From positions 89,777-153,776 of the forward strand of contig NZ_CAJYBT010000002.1 in assembly GCF_913064665.1 (NCBI RefSeq): a stretch of 64,000 nucleotides of DNA, given 5' to 3'. Below are positions 1 to 9,194 of this stretch, piece by piece; the first letter of the stretch is position 1, and the number at the start of each line of letters is the position of its first letter. This DNA comes from an uncultured Thioclava sp. GTDB taxonomy: Bacteria > Pseudomonadota > Alphaproteobacteria > Rhodobacterales > Rhodobacteraceae. The notes under the pieces are model-generated. The model did no database searches and was not told the origin of the DNA. It was given only the letters and a program-made list of their open reading frames with translations. The position numbers and the translations under genes are program-made.

Positions 1-56
1 TTGGACAAGGCGAAGGTTTTCGAGACGTTATTAATCTGAAGCAAAGGTTGAGACAT
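1..56 (-). CDS. ABC transporter ATP-binding protein, N-terminal fragment (cut by window edge)
   Basis: Read leftward from an ATG at 56, the frame encodes MSQPLLQINNVSKTF and runs off the window. That is the usual first beta strand and A-loop region of an ABC ATPase, just before Walker A. Its ATG overlaps the stop codon of the upstream permease (TGATG), so the two are translationally coupled. With the binding protein and permease it completes a NitT/TauT-type importer. Only about 18 residues are visible, so the family rests on context plus this short signature. Confidence 0.75.
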   Translation of the reverse strand, partial: MSQPLLQINNVSKTFALS

Positions 57-886
57 CAGCGCACCTCTTGCAGATAGGGAAAGAGGCGGCGGTGCAGGAT
101 CGCGAAGGCTTTGTCGAAGATAAGCCCCAAGACACCGATCACGATGATACCCGACAGGATTTCGTCGGTATGCAGAAAGCGACGTGCGCGCATCATCATC
201 GCGCCGATACCCGTGGTTGAGGCGACGATCTCGGCGATCACCAGATAGGTCCAGACCACGGCCAACATCTGGCGCATCGCCGTCAGGATATTAGGGGCAA
301 CGGCGGGCAGCATCACGCCAAAGACGGTGGCCCACCGCCCGGCCCCCAGCGTAAGAGCCGTTTCAATCAACTCTTTGCGGATTTCTTTGGTGTGATCCGC
401 GATCAGCGTGATGAGAAAGAAGATCACGCCCAGAAACAGCAGCGCCAGTTTCGGCGCCTCACCGGTGCCAAACCACATCAGCAGGATCGGGATGAACGAG
501 GGCGCGGGCAGATAGCGCCAGGCGGAAACGAACGGCGCAAAGATCGCATCGACCGCCGGAAAGGCCCCCATCGCCACCCCCAGCGGGATGGCCACAAGGC
601 AGGCCAGCGTAAACGACACCAGCACGCGCATCATCGAGATCAGAACATCGCTACCAAAACCGCTAGCGAACAGGCGAACAGTCGCACTCAGGACATCGCC
701 GGGTGCCGGAACCAGAAGCGGGTTCACCCAGTGCAAGCTGGTCGCGAGGATCCAGATGCCAAAGAACCCGGCCCAAATCCCGATCGCCGAGATCAGCATT
801 TGGCGCGATGACACCGGCACGCGCACCTGTAAGAATTTGGGCTTGCGCCGGGTTGGAAACTTTTGCCGCATGATGGGCTCCCGCAA
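56..886 (-). CDS. ABC transporter permease, NitT/TauT (SsuC/TauC) type
   Basis: Inner-membrane subunit of 276 residues. A hydrophilic basic N-terminus is followed by a membrane segment near residues 31-51 and then the BPD_transp_1 core. The EAA-type cytoplasmic loop lies near residues 175-200 (TLGAGRWATVFGVMLP), where the ATPase docks. Length and layout fit the nitrate/sulfonate/taurine permease family. It follows the binding-protein gene and overlaps the ATPase start by one base. The substrate cannot be read from the sequence; taurine, other sulfonates, pyrimidine precursors or other small anions are all possible for this family. Confidence 0.9.
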   Translation of the reverse strand: MREPIMRQKFPTRRKPKFLQVRVPVSSRQMLISAIGIWAGFFGIWILATSLHWVNPLLVPAPGDVLSATVRLFASGFGSDVLISMMRVLVSFTLACLVAIPLGVAMGAFPAVDAIFAPFVSAWRYLPAPSFIPILLMWFGTGEAPKLALLFLGVIFFLITLIADHTKEIRKELIETALTLGAGRWATVFGVMLPAVAPNILTAMRQMLAVVWTYLVIAEIVASTTGIGAMMMRARRFLHTDEILSGIIVIGVLGLIFDKAFAILHRRLFPYLQEVR

Positions 887-889
887 GGG

Positions 890-911
890 CCCCTCGACCG
901 AAGTCGAGGGG
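890..911 (-). promoter_or_regulatory. Intra-operon hairpin with C(UUCG)G tetraloop
   Basis: On the transcribed (minus) strand a nine-base-pair perfect stem, CCCCTCGAC paired with GTCGAGGGG, closes a TTCG loop, giving the very stable C(UUCG)G tetraloop. No T-run follows, so it is not a classical intrinsic terminator. It lies between the binding-protein stop and the permease start. That position is typical of RNA-stabilising or processing hairpins that raise binding-protein mRNA above permease mRNA. Confidence 0.6.
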
Positions 912-928
912 AGGTAACTGACAAAGGG

Positions 929-1990
929 TTACTCAGTCGCTTGGAAGGACTGGCGATAGCCGGATTTGACCAAGTCGCCCATCAAGGAACAATCAATGCC
1001 GGCAGCCGGGTCGATCGTGTTCTTCATAAGGCCAAGCTTGATCCACCATTCGTTGGTCAGTGCCACCGATCCGGCCATTGAGCCATTGGGCAATCCAAAG
1101 GGCGGCGCCCCATCAAGAACACCACAGGTGCGCGCCGATTCATCGAAATCAAACATATAGATGCCGCCCGAAAGGCTTTTGCCATTGGTGCCAATCACCG
1201 AGGCCACATCGGCAGCCGGCCATTGCAGATATTCGGCGATCATCTGGTTGGTCTCTTCGACATTTGCGTGCCAGTAGGCGCGGGCATCCCACTCGGCCTT
1301 CAGCACGGCCAATGCCGCGGGACGGTTCTTGGCGATGAAGTCTTTGTTCATGAAAAGCGAATCCATGAAAATGCCGGTCTTGAGCATTTCCGGATCCGTG
1401 GTGTCGACGATTGACTTGGTGCCAGGTGCGGCCTCGATCACCTTCGAGATCCACGGCTCATACATATAGGCCGCAGCAAGGTCACCCGAGAGCATCGGCC
1501 CCACGGCCTCATCCGCGTTCAGGTTCACCCAATCCACATCGCCCGGCGCGATGCCCACGCGGTCCAGCCACAACCCCATCAGCAATTGACCAATATATGC
1601 TTGCGGTGCGGCGACCTTCTTTCCCTTAAGCGTCTCTGGCGTCATCCCGGCGGCAAGAACCACGTGATCAACACCGTAAGACGGGTTGAGATAGGCGACG
1701 TTGACTTCATTCAGGCCCGCATCGACGGCAACGGGGATATAATCCGCCGTGCAGCCATAGACGTCGATCTGCCCCGCCGCGAGCGCAGCATGCCCACCCA
1801 GCGGATCCTCGAAGTTCACGATGTTCAGGTCATAGCCGGAAATCAGGTTTTTCTGCTTGGCTACGTCCATCATGGCATAGCCCGGCCAAGATACGCAGAT
1901 TCCGACATTGATGGTTTCGTTTGCCTGCGCAGCAGCAGCGCTGCCCAACATGGCGCTGGCGATCGACAGGGCGAAGGTGAGTTTACGCAT
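929..1990 (-). CDS. ABC transporter substrate-binding protein, NitT/TauT family
   Basis: Periplasmic solute-binding protein of 353 residues with a Sec signal peptide (basic MRK, hydrophobic core, A-x-A cleavage near residues 21-23). The mature part starts with an INVGICVSWPGYAMMDVAK stretch typical of the NMT1/TauA fold, and a YMYEPW motif lies near residue 165. It is the promoter-proximal gene of a minus-strand operon with the permease and ATPase, and is divergent from a TetR regulator. The long insertion with cysteines near the C-terminus (RTCGVLDGAPPFGLPNG) is unusual for simple TauA proteins. The ligand is unknown. Confidence 0.85.
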   Translation of the reverse strand: MRKLTFALSIASAMLGSAAAAQANETINVGICVSWPGYAMMDVAKQKNLISGYDLNIVNFEDPLGGHAALAAGQIDVYGCTADYIPVAVDAGLNEVNVAYLNPSYGVDHVVLAAGMTPETLKGKKVAAPQAYIGQLLMGLWLDRVGIAPGDVDWVNLNADEAVGPMLSGDLAAAYMYEPWISKVIEAAPGTKSIVDTTDPEMLKTGIFMDSLFMNKDFIAKNRPAALAVLKAEWDARAYWHANVEETNQMIAEYLQWPAADVASVIGTNGKSLSGGIYMFDFDESARTCGVLDGAPPFGLPNGSMAGSVALTNEWWIKLGLMKNTIDPAAGIDCSLMGDLVKSGYRQSFQATE

Positions 1991-2033
1991 GATCAGCTCC
2001 CAGATGCGGTTACTCGAAAAAATATACGCAACA

Positions 2034-2076
2034 AAATTTTTTAGTCTACTAAAAATTTTACATCACTAAAATTTAG
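2034..2076. promoter_or_regulatory. Candidate TetR operator pair in divergent promoter
   Basis: A perfect inverted repeat, TTTTTAGT-CT-ACTAAAAA, sits at 2038-2055 and extends imperfectly to 2034-2059. A second, smaller palindrome CTAAA-A-TTTAG lies at 2066-2076. Both contain the ACTAAAA half site. They lie in an AT-rich gap between the transporter operon and the tetR gene, so they are the natural binding site for that regulator. The assignment is by position and symmetry only. Confidence 0.55.
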
Positions 2077-2112
2077 GTTGCATTTCCCGCCGCACATCTC
2101 GAAAATACGCCT

Positions 2113-2733
2113 ATGGAACGATCACAAACATTGAGCCTGCGAGAGCGGCAAAAAGAGGGCAGACGCGCGCGCATCATCGCCGCGGCCAAAAGCCTTTTCG
2201 TTGAGGCTGGGCTCGACAATATCACTATCGAAGCGATTGCCGAGATTGCCGGTGTCTCAAGCGTCACGGTGCATAATTACTATGGCACGAAATCAGGCGT
2301 GCTCCTTGCACTGGTCGCCGAAAGTGACCGCGAGCTTCTTGAAACGCTTGATCGAAATCTGGCGGCCCCACCGCCCGATCTGGTTAATCTTGTGCTGCGG
2401 TTCTTTACGCTCATCTGCGACCACACGCTGACGCATCTCGATAAACCTGTTTGGCGACAGGTAATTTCGGCGTCCATCAGCGGAACCGAACCACGTTTCA
2501 GCAAGCTTTACCGTGAGCTTGACCACCGTCTGGCCTCGGTTTTGATCCGCGAGATTGAGAATATGAAAGCGGCAGGGAGGCTTGATGACGACACCAATTC
2601 GATCCATCTCGGTTGGGCGCTATTCAACCTGCAAAACGCTCGCTTCATCGAGTTTATCGCCTCCGACAGTAAGCATCAGGATCAGGCATTGCGGGATTTG
2701 CGCAACGATCTGAACGCCTTGCTACCTCGCTAG
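2113..2733 (+). CDS. TetR-family transcriptional regulator
   Basis: A 206-residue one-component regulator. The N-terminal HTH spans roughly residues 15-60, including the recognition-helix region GVSSVTVHNYYGTKSGVLL. The remaining all-helical part is the ligand-binding and dimerisation domain. It is transcribed divergently from the NitT/TauT ABC operon and is probably its repressor, sensing the imported compound. No strong Shine-Dalgarno precedes the ATG. The inducer cannot be predicted. Confidence 0.9.
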   Translation: MERSQTLSLRERQKEGRRARIIAAAKSLFVEAGLDNITIEAIAEIAGVSSVTVHNYYGTKSGVLLALVAESDRELLETLDRNLAAPPPDLVNLVLRFFTLICDHTLTHLDKPVWRQVISASISGTEPRFSKLYRELDHRLASVLIREIENMKAAGRLDDDTNSIHLGWALFNLQNARFIEFIASDSKHQDQALRDLRNDLNALLPR

Positions 2734-2751
2734 GAGCCAGATTTTTAAGGC

Positions 2752-2772
2752 CTTCGCGTCTGAAACGCGAAG
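2752..2772. terminator. Hairpin between convergent genes
   Basis: An eight-base-pair stem, CTTCGCGT/ACGCGAAG, with a five-base loop lies between the end of tetR and the convergent end of the peptide-transport operon. No T-run follows on either strand, so terminator function is only suggested by position. Nothing else was found between 2734 and 2924. Confidence 0.35.
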
Positions 2773-2924
2773 ACCCGTGCAGAAAGTGGACGGACTTCTA
2801 CAGTCACGATTGACGCTATTGGGCATATGGCGGGGCACACCCCGTTTTGGCCAAGCCGCGCCAACATAATGCGCCCCACCAAATCAGCAGATTCAAAGAG
2901 CCGTCATTAAACCCGAACGCTTAC

Positions 2925-4724
2925 TTAGCCAGTGACAAACGCATCAGCGACCAGATGCCCGTCACCGACATTGCGCAACGCCATCCGCGCGGGACTGGCA
3001 CCCAACTTGTAAATCGGACTTGGGATTTCTGAGGCAAGACGCGCAACGGGCGGGCGGGAATAGGTCGGATCGGGCACCGGAACTGCCGCCATAAGGCGCT
3101 TGGTATAGGGATGGCGCGGATCACCAAAAATCTGCGCCCGTGTGCCCATTTCGACGATCTGGCCCATATACATGACCGCTACCCGGTCCGAGATATTCTC
3201 GACCACCGCCATATCGTGGCTGATAAACAGATAGGCGATGCCAAATTCACTCTTGAGCGCATCAAGGAGATCAAGCACCCGCGCCTGCACTGACACATCC
3301 AGCGCCGAGACGCTTTCATCGGCGATGATCAACTTGGGTTGCAGCGCAAGGGCGCGCGCGATGCAGATGCGCTGGCGCTGGCCGCCGGAAAACTCGTGGG
3401 GGTAGCGATCAAGGTGATCGGGTGCCAGTCCGACGCGTTCGAACAGTTCCGCCACGCGATTACGGCGTTGCTCGGGTGTGTCGATCGCGTGAATAACCAG
3501 CGGCTCTGCCACCAGATCGCCCACCCGCATACGTGGGTCCAGCGCGGCCATCGGGTCTTGAAAAACGATTTGGACGTCGCGCCGTAACGCTTTCATATCC
3601 TTGCCGTTTAGCCCACCAAGCGTATGGCCCGCCACCTCGATGCGGCCCTGATGCGGCACCAGCCCGACAAGCGCTTTGGCAATGGTGGATTTCCCACAGC
3701 CTGACTCGCCGACAAGCGAAAACGTTTGGCCCGCGCGGAGATCAAAGCTGACATTTTCGACCGCATGCACCCGGTGCGTGACCCGCGACAAGATCCCGCC
3801 GCGAATGTCAAAGCGCACCTGCACATCGCGCAGGCTGGCCACGATGTCCGTTTGCGCATCGCCTAAACTGGCCCCGCTACCATCGCCCATGCGCGGCACG
3901 GCAGCCAAAAGATCGCGGGTATACTGGGCGCGCGGGGTGGCGAAAATATCATTCACCGCGCCCTGTTCAACAGCGCGGCCCTGCTGCATCACAATCACCC
4001 GCTCGGCCATCTCGGCCACCACGCCCATATCATGGGTGATCAGGATAATCGCGGTGCCCATTTCGCGTTGCAGATCGCGCAAAAGGTCTAACACCTCGCG
4101 CTGCACCGTTACATCAAGCGCGGTTGTGGGTTCATCCGCAATCAGCACATCGGGGCGCAAGGCCAGCGCCATTGCAATCATCACCCGCTGACGCATTCCG
4201 CCAGACAATTCATGCGGATATTGCGTCATCCTGCGTTCCGGCTCGGAAATGCGCACCGCTTTGAGCGCCTCAAGCGCACGTGCCTCAGCCTCGCTCTTGG
4301 AGATCGGCTCGTGGGCGCGAATAGCCTCGGTCAGTTGTAGCCCTATGCTCAGCACAGGGTTGAGCGAGGTCATCGGCTCTTGAAAAATCATCGCGATGCG
4401 ATCGCCGCGAATGGCACGCATCTTGGTCTCGGGCAGCGCCGTCAGATCGGTGCCATTAAGCGTGATCGCCCCGGCACTGACGCGCAGCGCAGGTGGCGGC
4501 AACAGCCCCATGATCGCGAGCGATGTCAAAGACTTGCCAGAGCCGCTTTCACCCGCAATGGCGATGGTCTCGCCGCGCGCAAGGGTGAAACTCAGATCAC
4601 TGACCAAGGCCCGCTCGACGCCCTCGGCGCGCACGGAAATCGTCAGCCCCGCAACCTCGAGAACGGTCGGGGCGACATCTGGGGCCGGCACGGCCCCAGA
4701 CTGAACTGTAGGGTTCTGGTTCAT
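2925..4724 (-). CDS. Peptide-type ABC transporter, fused dual ATP-binding protein (DppD-DppF type)
   Basis: Two complete ABC ATPase halves in one chain of about 599 residues. The first has Walker A GESGSGKS near residue 58 and signature LSGGMRQR. The second has Walker A GESGCGKS near residue 341 and signature FSGGQRQR. Both carry the FQxPMxxLxP Q-loop typical of oligopeptide/nickel transporters, and the C-terminus has the HPYTKRLMAAVP tail seen after such domains. I chose the ATG at 4724 because it forms an ATGA overlap with the preceding formamidase stop; an in-frame ATG also exists at 4736. It energises the permease pair encoded upstream. Confidence 0.93.
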   Translation of the reverse strand: MNQNPTVQSGAVPAPDVAPTVLEVAGLTISVRAEGVERALVSDLSFTLARGETIAIAGESGSGKSLTSLAIMGLLPPPALRVSAGAITLNGTDLTALPETKMRAIRGDRIAMIFQEPMTSLNPVLSIGLQLTEAIRAHEPISKSEAEARALEALKAVRISEPERRMTQYPHELSGGMRQRVMIAMALALRPDVLIADEPTTALDVTVQREVLDLLRDLQREMGTAIILITHDMGVVAEMAERVIVMQQGRAVEQGAVNDIFATPRAQYTRDLLAAVPRMGDGSGASLGDAQTDIVASLRDVQVRFDIRGGILSRVTHRVHAVENVSFDLRAGQTFSLVGESGCGKSTIAKALVGLVPHQGRIEVAGHTLGGLNGKDMKALRRDVQIVFQDPMAALDPRMRVGDLVAEPLVIHAIDTPEQRRNRVAELFERVGLAPDHLDRYPHEFSGGQRQRICIARALALQPKLIIADESVSALDVSVQARVLDLLDALKSEFGIAYLFISHDMAVVENISDRVAVMYMGQIVEMGTRAQIFGDPRHPYTKRLMAAVPVPDPTYSRPPVARLASEIPSPIYKLGASPARMALRNVGDGHLVADAFVTG

Positions 4725-5680
4725 TCGAAGACACATCTCGGGAAATAGAAGCTGACAACCCAGTTGGGCATATCGACGATCTCGGAGATCCGCAGATCGC
4801 CACAGGTCGAGACCAGCATATAGGCATCAACCGGGGCCATGCCGCGCTGCGCACAGAGCAGATCGACCATACCCGCCACCGCGTCGCGCGCCGCCGACAT
4901 CAGGTCGGGGCCAATGCCCGTCGTGACCTCATAGCCCGCGCTGTCAAGATGACGCGTAACCGGGCCCGGCGTGGTGAAGCGCGGGAATTTCAGCGGCTCG
5001 TTCTTGATTACATCAAAGCTGAGCACGGTGTTCATCGGGCTTTCAATCGCGGTGCCGCAGACCTCTCCATCGCCCTGCGCGGCATGGGTATCACCGACCG
5101 AAAACAGCGCGCCCTCGACCTCGACGGGCAGATAAAGCGTGGTGCCCGCCGCCAGATCACGGATATCAAGATTGCCCCCTACGCGCCGGGGCGGCACGAT
5201 GGAATGCAGCCCGGCCTCGGCAGGGGCGACCCCGATCGTGCCGCAAAACGGCTTGAGCGGCACCTTGCCCTCGCGTCCCCACAGCGCCTTATCAGGCGAT
5301 ACGGCATCATATTTCCAGATCGTCAGCGCAGGGTCGGTGAACTGATCGGCCAACAGCCCGAAGCCGGGAATATTGGCCGTCCAGCCCCAAGCGGACCCCT
5401 CGGCCTCCCGCGGGGTGAAGCTGTCGATCGTTACTTTTAGCACATCACCGGGCATAGCGCCGTCAACATAGATCGGCCCGGAGACCGGGTTGATCTTGCC
5501 GAAATCCAGCGTTGCAACATCGGCCACGGTCGAGGACGGGCCAAGCTGACCGGCTGAACTATCATGGCAGTAAAATTCGATGGTCGATCCCGGGGCTACC
5601 GTCTCGGCCGGGACAAGCGAATTGTCCCAGCCGAAATGGTGTTGTGCGCCATGGATCGTGTAGTCACAGGCTTTGCACAT
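4721..5680 (-). CDS. Acetamidase/formamidase-family hydrolase
   Basis: A 319-residue protein of the FmdA/AmdA fold. Family features include the IHGAQHHFGWDNS start, the GPIYVDGAMPGDVLKVTI segment and the VGDTHAAQGDGEVCGTAIE motif that carries metal and active-site residues. Known members hydrolyse formamide or acetamide to ammonia and the acid in the cytoplasm. It starts six bases after the binding-protein stop and overlaps the dual ATPase. It therefore probably releases ammonia from whatever amide or formylated compound the transporter imports. Exact substrate unknown. Confidence 0.88.
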   Translation of the reverse strand: MCKACDYTIHGAQHHFGWDNSLVPAETVAPGSTIEFYCHDSSAGQLGPSSTVADVATLDFGKINPVSGPIYVDGAMPGDVLKVTIDSFTPREAEGSAWGWTANIPGFGLLADQFTDPALTIWKYDAVSPDKALWGREGKVPLKPFCGTIGVAPAEAGLHSIVPPRRVGGNLDIRDLAAGTTLYLPVEVEGALFSVGDTHAAQGDGEVCGTAIESPMNTVLSFDVIKNEPLKFPRFTTPGPVTRHLDSAGYEVTTGIGPDLMSAARDAVAGMVDLLCAQRGMAPVDAYMLVSTCGDLRISEIVDMPNWVVSFYFPRCVFE

Positions 5681-5686
5681 GTTCTC

Positions 5687-7321
5687 TCACTTCGTCACAT
5701 AAACATAGTCATAGTTGACCGGAATCGAGACCGGATCGACGTAGAGGTTGTCTGCCCCGCCCATCCGTTCAGATTTCATGGTGTAGCGCTGCTCGTTAAA
5801 GACCGGCACCCATGGGGCTTGCTCCATCACCTTGGCATAGACATCCGACCACATCGCAAGACGCTTGGGATCGGCGGGATCGGTAAAGCTGTCGGCCTTT
5901 GTGGCCTCGGCGTCGATCTCGGGGTCGCAGAATTTCGACCAGTTCCAGCCGCCCTCGCCCGCGCCCGCACAGCCCAGGATCGGGCCATAGAAGTTCGAGG
6001 GATCGGGGAAGTCGGCAATCCACGCCATGCCGCCCGACCAGATCATCGGTGCTTTGCCCGCGCCACCCGCCTCGATCACATTGGCCTGAGCTAGCGATTT
6101 GATCTCGGCGGTAATACCAATCGCCTTCAGATCCTGCTGGATCGCCTGCGCGATGCGCGGATTGGGATCGGTGTTCATGACGTAAAGCTCGGTCGTGAAC
6201 CCATCGGCAAACCCGGCCTCGGCCAGCAGTTTTTTGGCGGCGGCATCGTCAAAGGAATAGCCTTTGTAGTCTTTGATATAGCCGGGCATCGAGGGCGGCA
6301 GCGGCTGATTGGCCGGAATCGCGCGCCCGTTGATCATCTGCGTGATGCGCTTCTTGTTGATCGCCATATTGACCGCTTCGCGCACCTTGAGATTGTCAAA
6401 GGGCGGCATTTTGACATTGAGCGTGATATAACCGGTCTGCAGCTGACCGCCCTCGACCACGCGGGCTTTTTCGGCGGGGTTGTTCATGACCTCTTCGAAT
6501 TTCGCAGGCGGAATGCCATCGCCGGGCACGTCCACCTCGCCTTTTTGCAAGCGCAGCAGCGCCACGATGGGCTCTTGACCGACTTCAAAGGTGATCTGGT
6601 CGAGATAGGGCACGCCCGCGCGCCAGTAATCGGTGTTCTTGGCAAAGACCAACTGCTGCCCGATGGTCCAATCCGCCAGCTTGTAGGCGCCGGTGCCAAC
6701 GGGGTGTTTGCCGAAATCGGCGCCCCATTTCTCGACTGCTTCTTTCGGCACGATCGAGGCGAAATTCAGAGCCATCACATGCAGGAAGGTCGCATCGGGA
6801 CGGCTGAGCGTGATCTTGACGGTCGCAGGATCCACCACCTCGACACCGCTAAGTTCGCTGGCGGAACCATCCGCCATCGCGTCATAGCCCATGATCGAGC
6901 CAAAGAAGCCCGCGCCGGGCGATTGCGTGGCCGGGTTGGTGACGCGATCAAGCGAGTATTTCACATCCTCGGCGGTCATCTCGCGCCCATTGTGGAATTT
7001 CACGCCGGGACGCAGGTGAAAGGTAAAGGTCATCCCGTCATCAGAGACGTCATAGCTTTCGGCCAGCCCCGGGCGCAGCTCGGTCGTGCCGGGGACGTAA
7101 TCCATCAGCCCGTCAAACAGCGATTTGATCATCGACCAGTTCTGCCAGTCATAGCCGATCGCGGGATCAAGCGTGGCCACGTCATCCTTGTAGGTGACGA
7201 TGATATTGCCGCCGGGCTTGGCATTGGGGTCGGGCTGGTAATCTTGCGCCAGCGCGGCACCGGCGAATGACAGCGACACCGCCAGCGCGCTTGTCGTCAG
7301 CATGGTTTTCATCAGGCTCAT
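5687..7321 (-). CDS. Peptide-type ABC transporter substrate-binding protein (SBP_bac_5)
   Basis: A 544-residue extracytoplasmic protein with a Sec signal peptide (MSLMKTMLTTSALAVSLSFA, cleavage after AALA). It contains the family motif YKDDVATLDPAIGYDWQNW near the mature N-terminus, KYSLDRVTNP and the VREAVNMAINKKRI block. The start at 7321 follows a GGAGAG ribosome-binding site; the open frame continues 67 codons upstream without one. The family binds oligopeptides, nickel, glutathione or short amides. The AmiC/FmdA neighbourhood argues for an amide-containing or formylated ligand, which is an inference. Confidence 0.92.
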   Translation of the reverse strand: MSLMKTMLTTSALAVSLSFAGAALAQDYQPDPNAKPGGNIIVTYKDDVATLDPAIGYDWQNWSMIKSLFDGLMDYVPGTTELRPGLAESYDVSDDGMTFTFHLRPGVKFHNGREMTAEDVKYSLDRVTNPATQSPGAGFFGSIMGYDAMADGSASELSGVEVVDPATVKITLSRPDATFLHVMALNFASIVPKEAVEKWGADFGKHPVGTGAYKLADWTIGQQLVFAKNTDYWRAGVPYLDQITFEVGQEPIVALLRLQKGEVDVPGDGIPPAKFEEVMNNPAEKARVVEGGQLQTGYITLNVKMPPFDNLKVREAVNMAINKKRITQMINGRAIPANQPLPPSMPGYIKDYKGYSFDDAAAKKLLAEAGFADGFTTELYVMNTDPNPRIAQAIQQDLKAIGITAEIKSLAQANVIEAGGAGKAPMIWSGGMAWIADFPDPSNFYGPILGCAGAGEGGWNWSKFCDPEIDAEATKADSFTDPADPKRLAMWSDVYAKVMEQAPWVPVFNEQRYTMKSERMGGADNLYVDPVSIPVNYDYVYVTK

Positions 7322-7386
7322 TTTTCTCTCCGTCTGTTGAACGTTTCTTGCAGTCTTGCCCCGTTTTGCCGGGGGTCTGGTTGCGA

Positions 7387-8307
7387 TCAGCGCAGCTTGA
7401 TGCGCGGGTCGATGAAGGGGGTGATCATGTCGGCAATCAGGTTTCCCAGCACGATGGCGCAGGCCGAGACCAGCGTGACGCCCATGATGATCGGGATATC
7501 CACGCGCTGGATCGCCTGCCACGCGAGCTGGCCGATGCCCGGCCAGCCAAAGACGCTTTCGACGACGACGATGCCCGACATGAAAATGCCGATATCAATG
7601 CCGATCATCGCGATAATGGGCAAAATGGCGTTGGGCATGGCGTGCAACACCAGCACGCGCGACCGGCGCAGCCCCTTGGCGCGTGCGGTACGAATATAGT
7701 CTGAGCGCAGCACGTCGATCATGCTTGATCGCATCATCCGGCTATACCAACCCGACCCCATGATCCCCAGCGTCAGTGCGGGCAGCACAAGGTTGGAAAA
7801 GCTGCCATAGCCGCCGATTGGGAACCAGCTTAGCTTGACCGCAAAGACATAAAGCAGCAGCAGACCAACCACGAATTGCGGCGCAGACACCGCTACGAAA
7901 GAGGTGATCATCAGCGTCTGATCCAACGCGCCGCCACGCCGGATTGCGGCGATAATGCCCAGTGTCAAACCGATCACCAACTCGGCCACGATAGCGCCCA
8001 GCATCAACAGTAGTGTAGCAGGCAAGCGCGCCATGATCAGCGTAGCGACATCCGTTTTTTGCAGGTAGCTGCGCCCCATGTCGCCCTGCACCAATCCGAC
8101 CAGATAGCGCCAGTATTGCACCACAAACGGCTGATCGAGCCCCAATTGATGGCGGATATTCTCGACCGTCTGCGCGGTGGCGGACCGTCCCGCAATCTGA
8201 CGCACCGGGTCGGCGGGCAGCACGTAGAGCAGGAAGAAGGTGATGAAGGACACACCCAGTAGGATCAGCGCAGCCTGGATCAGGCGGCGGGCAAGATAGG
8301 CCAGCAT
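7387..8307 (-). CDS. Peptide-type ABC transporter permease (DppB-like)
   Basis: A 306-residue inner-membrane protein starting MLAYLARRLIQAALILLGVS, the hallmark first transmembrane segment of DppB/OppB permeases. The BPD_transp_1 core and EAA loop (YIRTARAKGLRRSRVLVLHA) lie near residues 180-210. Its ATG overlaps the stop of the second permease (TAATG). It forms the translocation pore with that DppC-like partner. Confidence 0.93.
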   Translation of the reverse strand: MLAYLARRLIQAALILLGVSFITFFLLYVLPADPVRQIAGRSATAQTVENIRHQLGLDQPFVVQYWRYLVGLVQGDMGRSYLQKTDVATLIMARLPATLLLMLGAIVAELVIGLTLGIIAAIRRGGALDQTLMITSFVAVSAPQFVVGLLLLYVFAVKLSWFPIGGYGSFSNLVLPALTLGIMGSGWYSRMMRSSMIDVLRSDYIRTARAKGLRRSRVLVLHAMPNAILPIIAMIGIDIGIFMSGIVVVESVFGWPGIGQLAWQAIQRVDIPIIMGVTLVSACAIVLGNLIADMITPFIDPRIKLR

Positions 8308-9194
8308 TACGAACGCCCCCTTTGCGTCGGGTCGAGCACATCACGCAGCGCATCGCCCACAAGGTTGAAGGCCAGCGCCAGCAACAAGATCGCAGCGCCC
8401 GGAATAAACACGAGCCAAGGTGCGGCCTGAAAATAGGTCTGGTTTTCGAAGATGATGTTGCCCCAGCTTGGCGTTGGGGGCTGCACGCCGACGCCAAGGT
8501 AGCTAAGCGTGGCCTCCAGCAGCACCGTGGTCGAAATCCCCAGCGTGCCCCAAACGATGATCATCGGCACGAGATGGGGCAGGATATGGCGAAACAGGAT
8601 GCGCGCCGTTCCCGCGCCCAGCGTCTTTTCAGCCGCGACGAATTCGCGCTCGGCCAGCGCCGAGGTTTCAGTATAGACCACACGTGCCGTCTGCACCCAG
8701 TTCACCAGCGCGATCACCATCGCCACGATCCACAGAGAAGGCGTGAAAATCGCCGCAAGACAAATTGCCAGCAATAGCGCGGGAAACGCCATCATCAGAT
8801 CGGTGAAGCGCATCAGCACCGCGCCAATCCAACCGCGGAAATATCCCGCCGTGACGCCAATCAAGGTGCCGATAATCAGCGACAGCCCATTGGCGACCAC
8901 CCCGATAATCAGTGAGGTGCGCGCGCCATACAGGATGCGCGAGAACAGATCGCGCCCCAACAAATCGGTGCCCAGCCAAAACTGTGCCCCCGGCGGCATC
9001 GGCGCGCCTTCCAGCGTGAGCCCGTCAAACATTTGCTCTTGTGGCTGATAGGGCGCAATCCAGGGCGCAAAAATCGCTCCGCCGACAACGACCGCAATCA
9101 ACGCCAACCCCAACAGGGCCAGCTTGCGTCCCAGCAAACGACGCCAAGCGCTTTGCGGGCCAGTCGCACCCTTAGCCAAGGTCAGATCGGTCAT
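8307..9194 (-). CDS. Peptide-type ABC transporter permease (DppC-like)
   Basis: A 295-residue permease. The N-terminal cytoplasmic segment (ARRLLGRKLALLGLALI) leads into the first membrane helix, followed by the GTDLLGRDLFSRILYGARTS motif diagnostic of DppC/OppC proteins and a C-terminal BPD_transp_1 domain. The start at 9194 is preceded by a near-ideal AAGGAGGTG ribosome-binding site. The open frame extends 18 codons further upstream but without such a site. It overlaps the end of the upstream amiR-like gene by 23 bases. Confidence 0.92.
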   Translation of the reverse strand: MTDLTLAKGATGPQSAWRRLLGRKLALLGLALIAVVVGGAIFAPWIAPYQPQEQMFDGLTLEGAPMPPGAQFWLGTDLLGRDLFSRILYGARTSLIIGVVANGLSLIIGTLIGVTAGYFRGWIGAVLMRFTDLMMAFPALLLAICLAAIFTPSLWIVAMVIALVNWVQTARVVYTETSALAEREFVAAEKTLGAGTARILFRHILPHLVPMIIVWGTLGISTTVLLEATLSYLGVGVQPPTPSWGNIIFENQTYFQAAPWLVFIPGAAILLLALAFNLVGDALRDVLDPTQRGRS

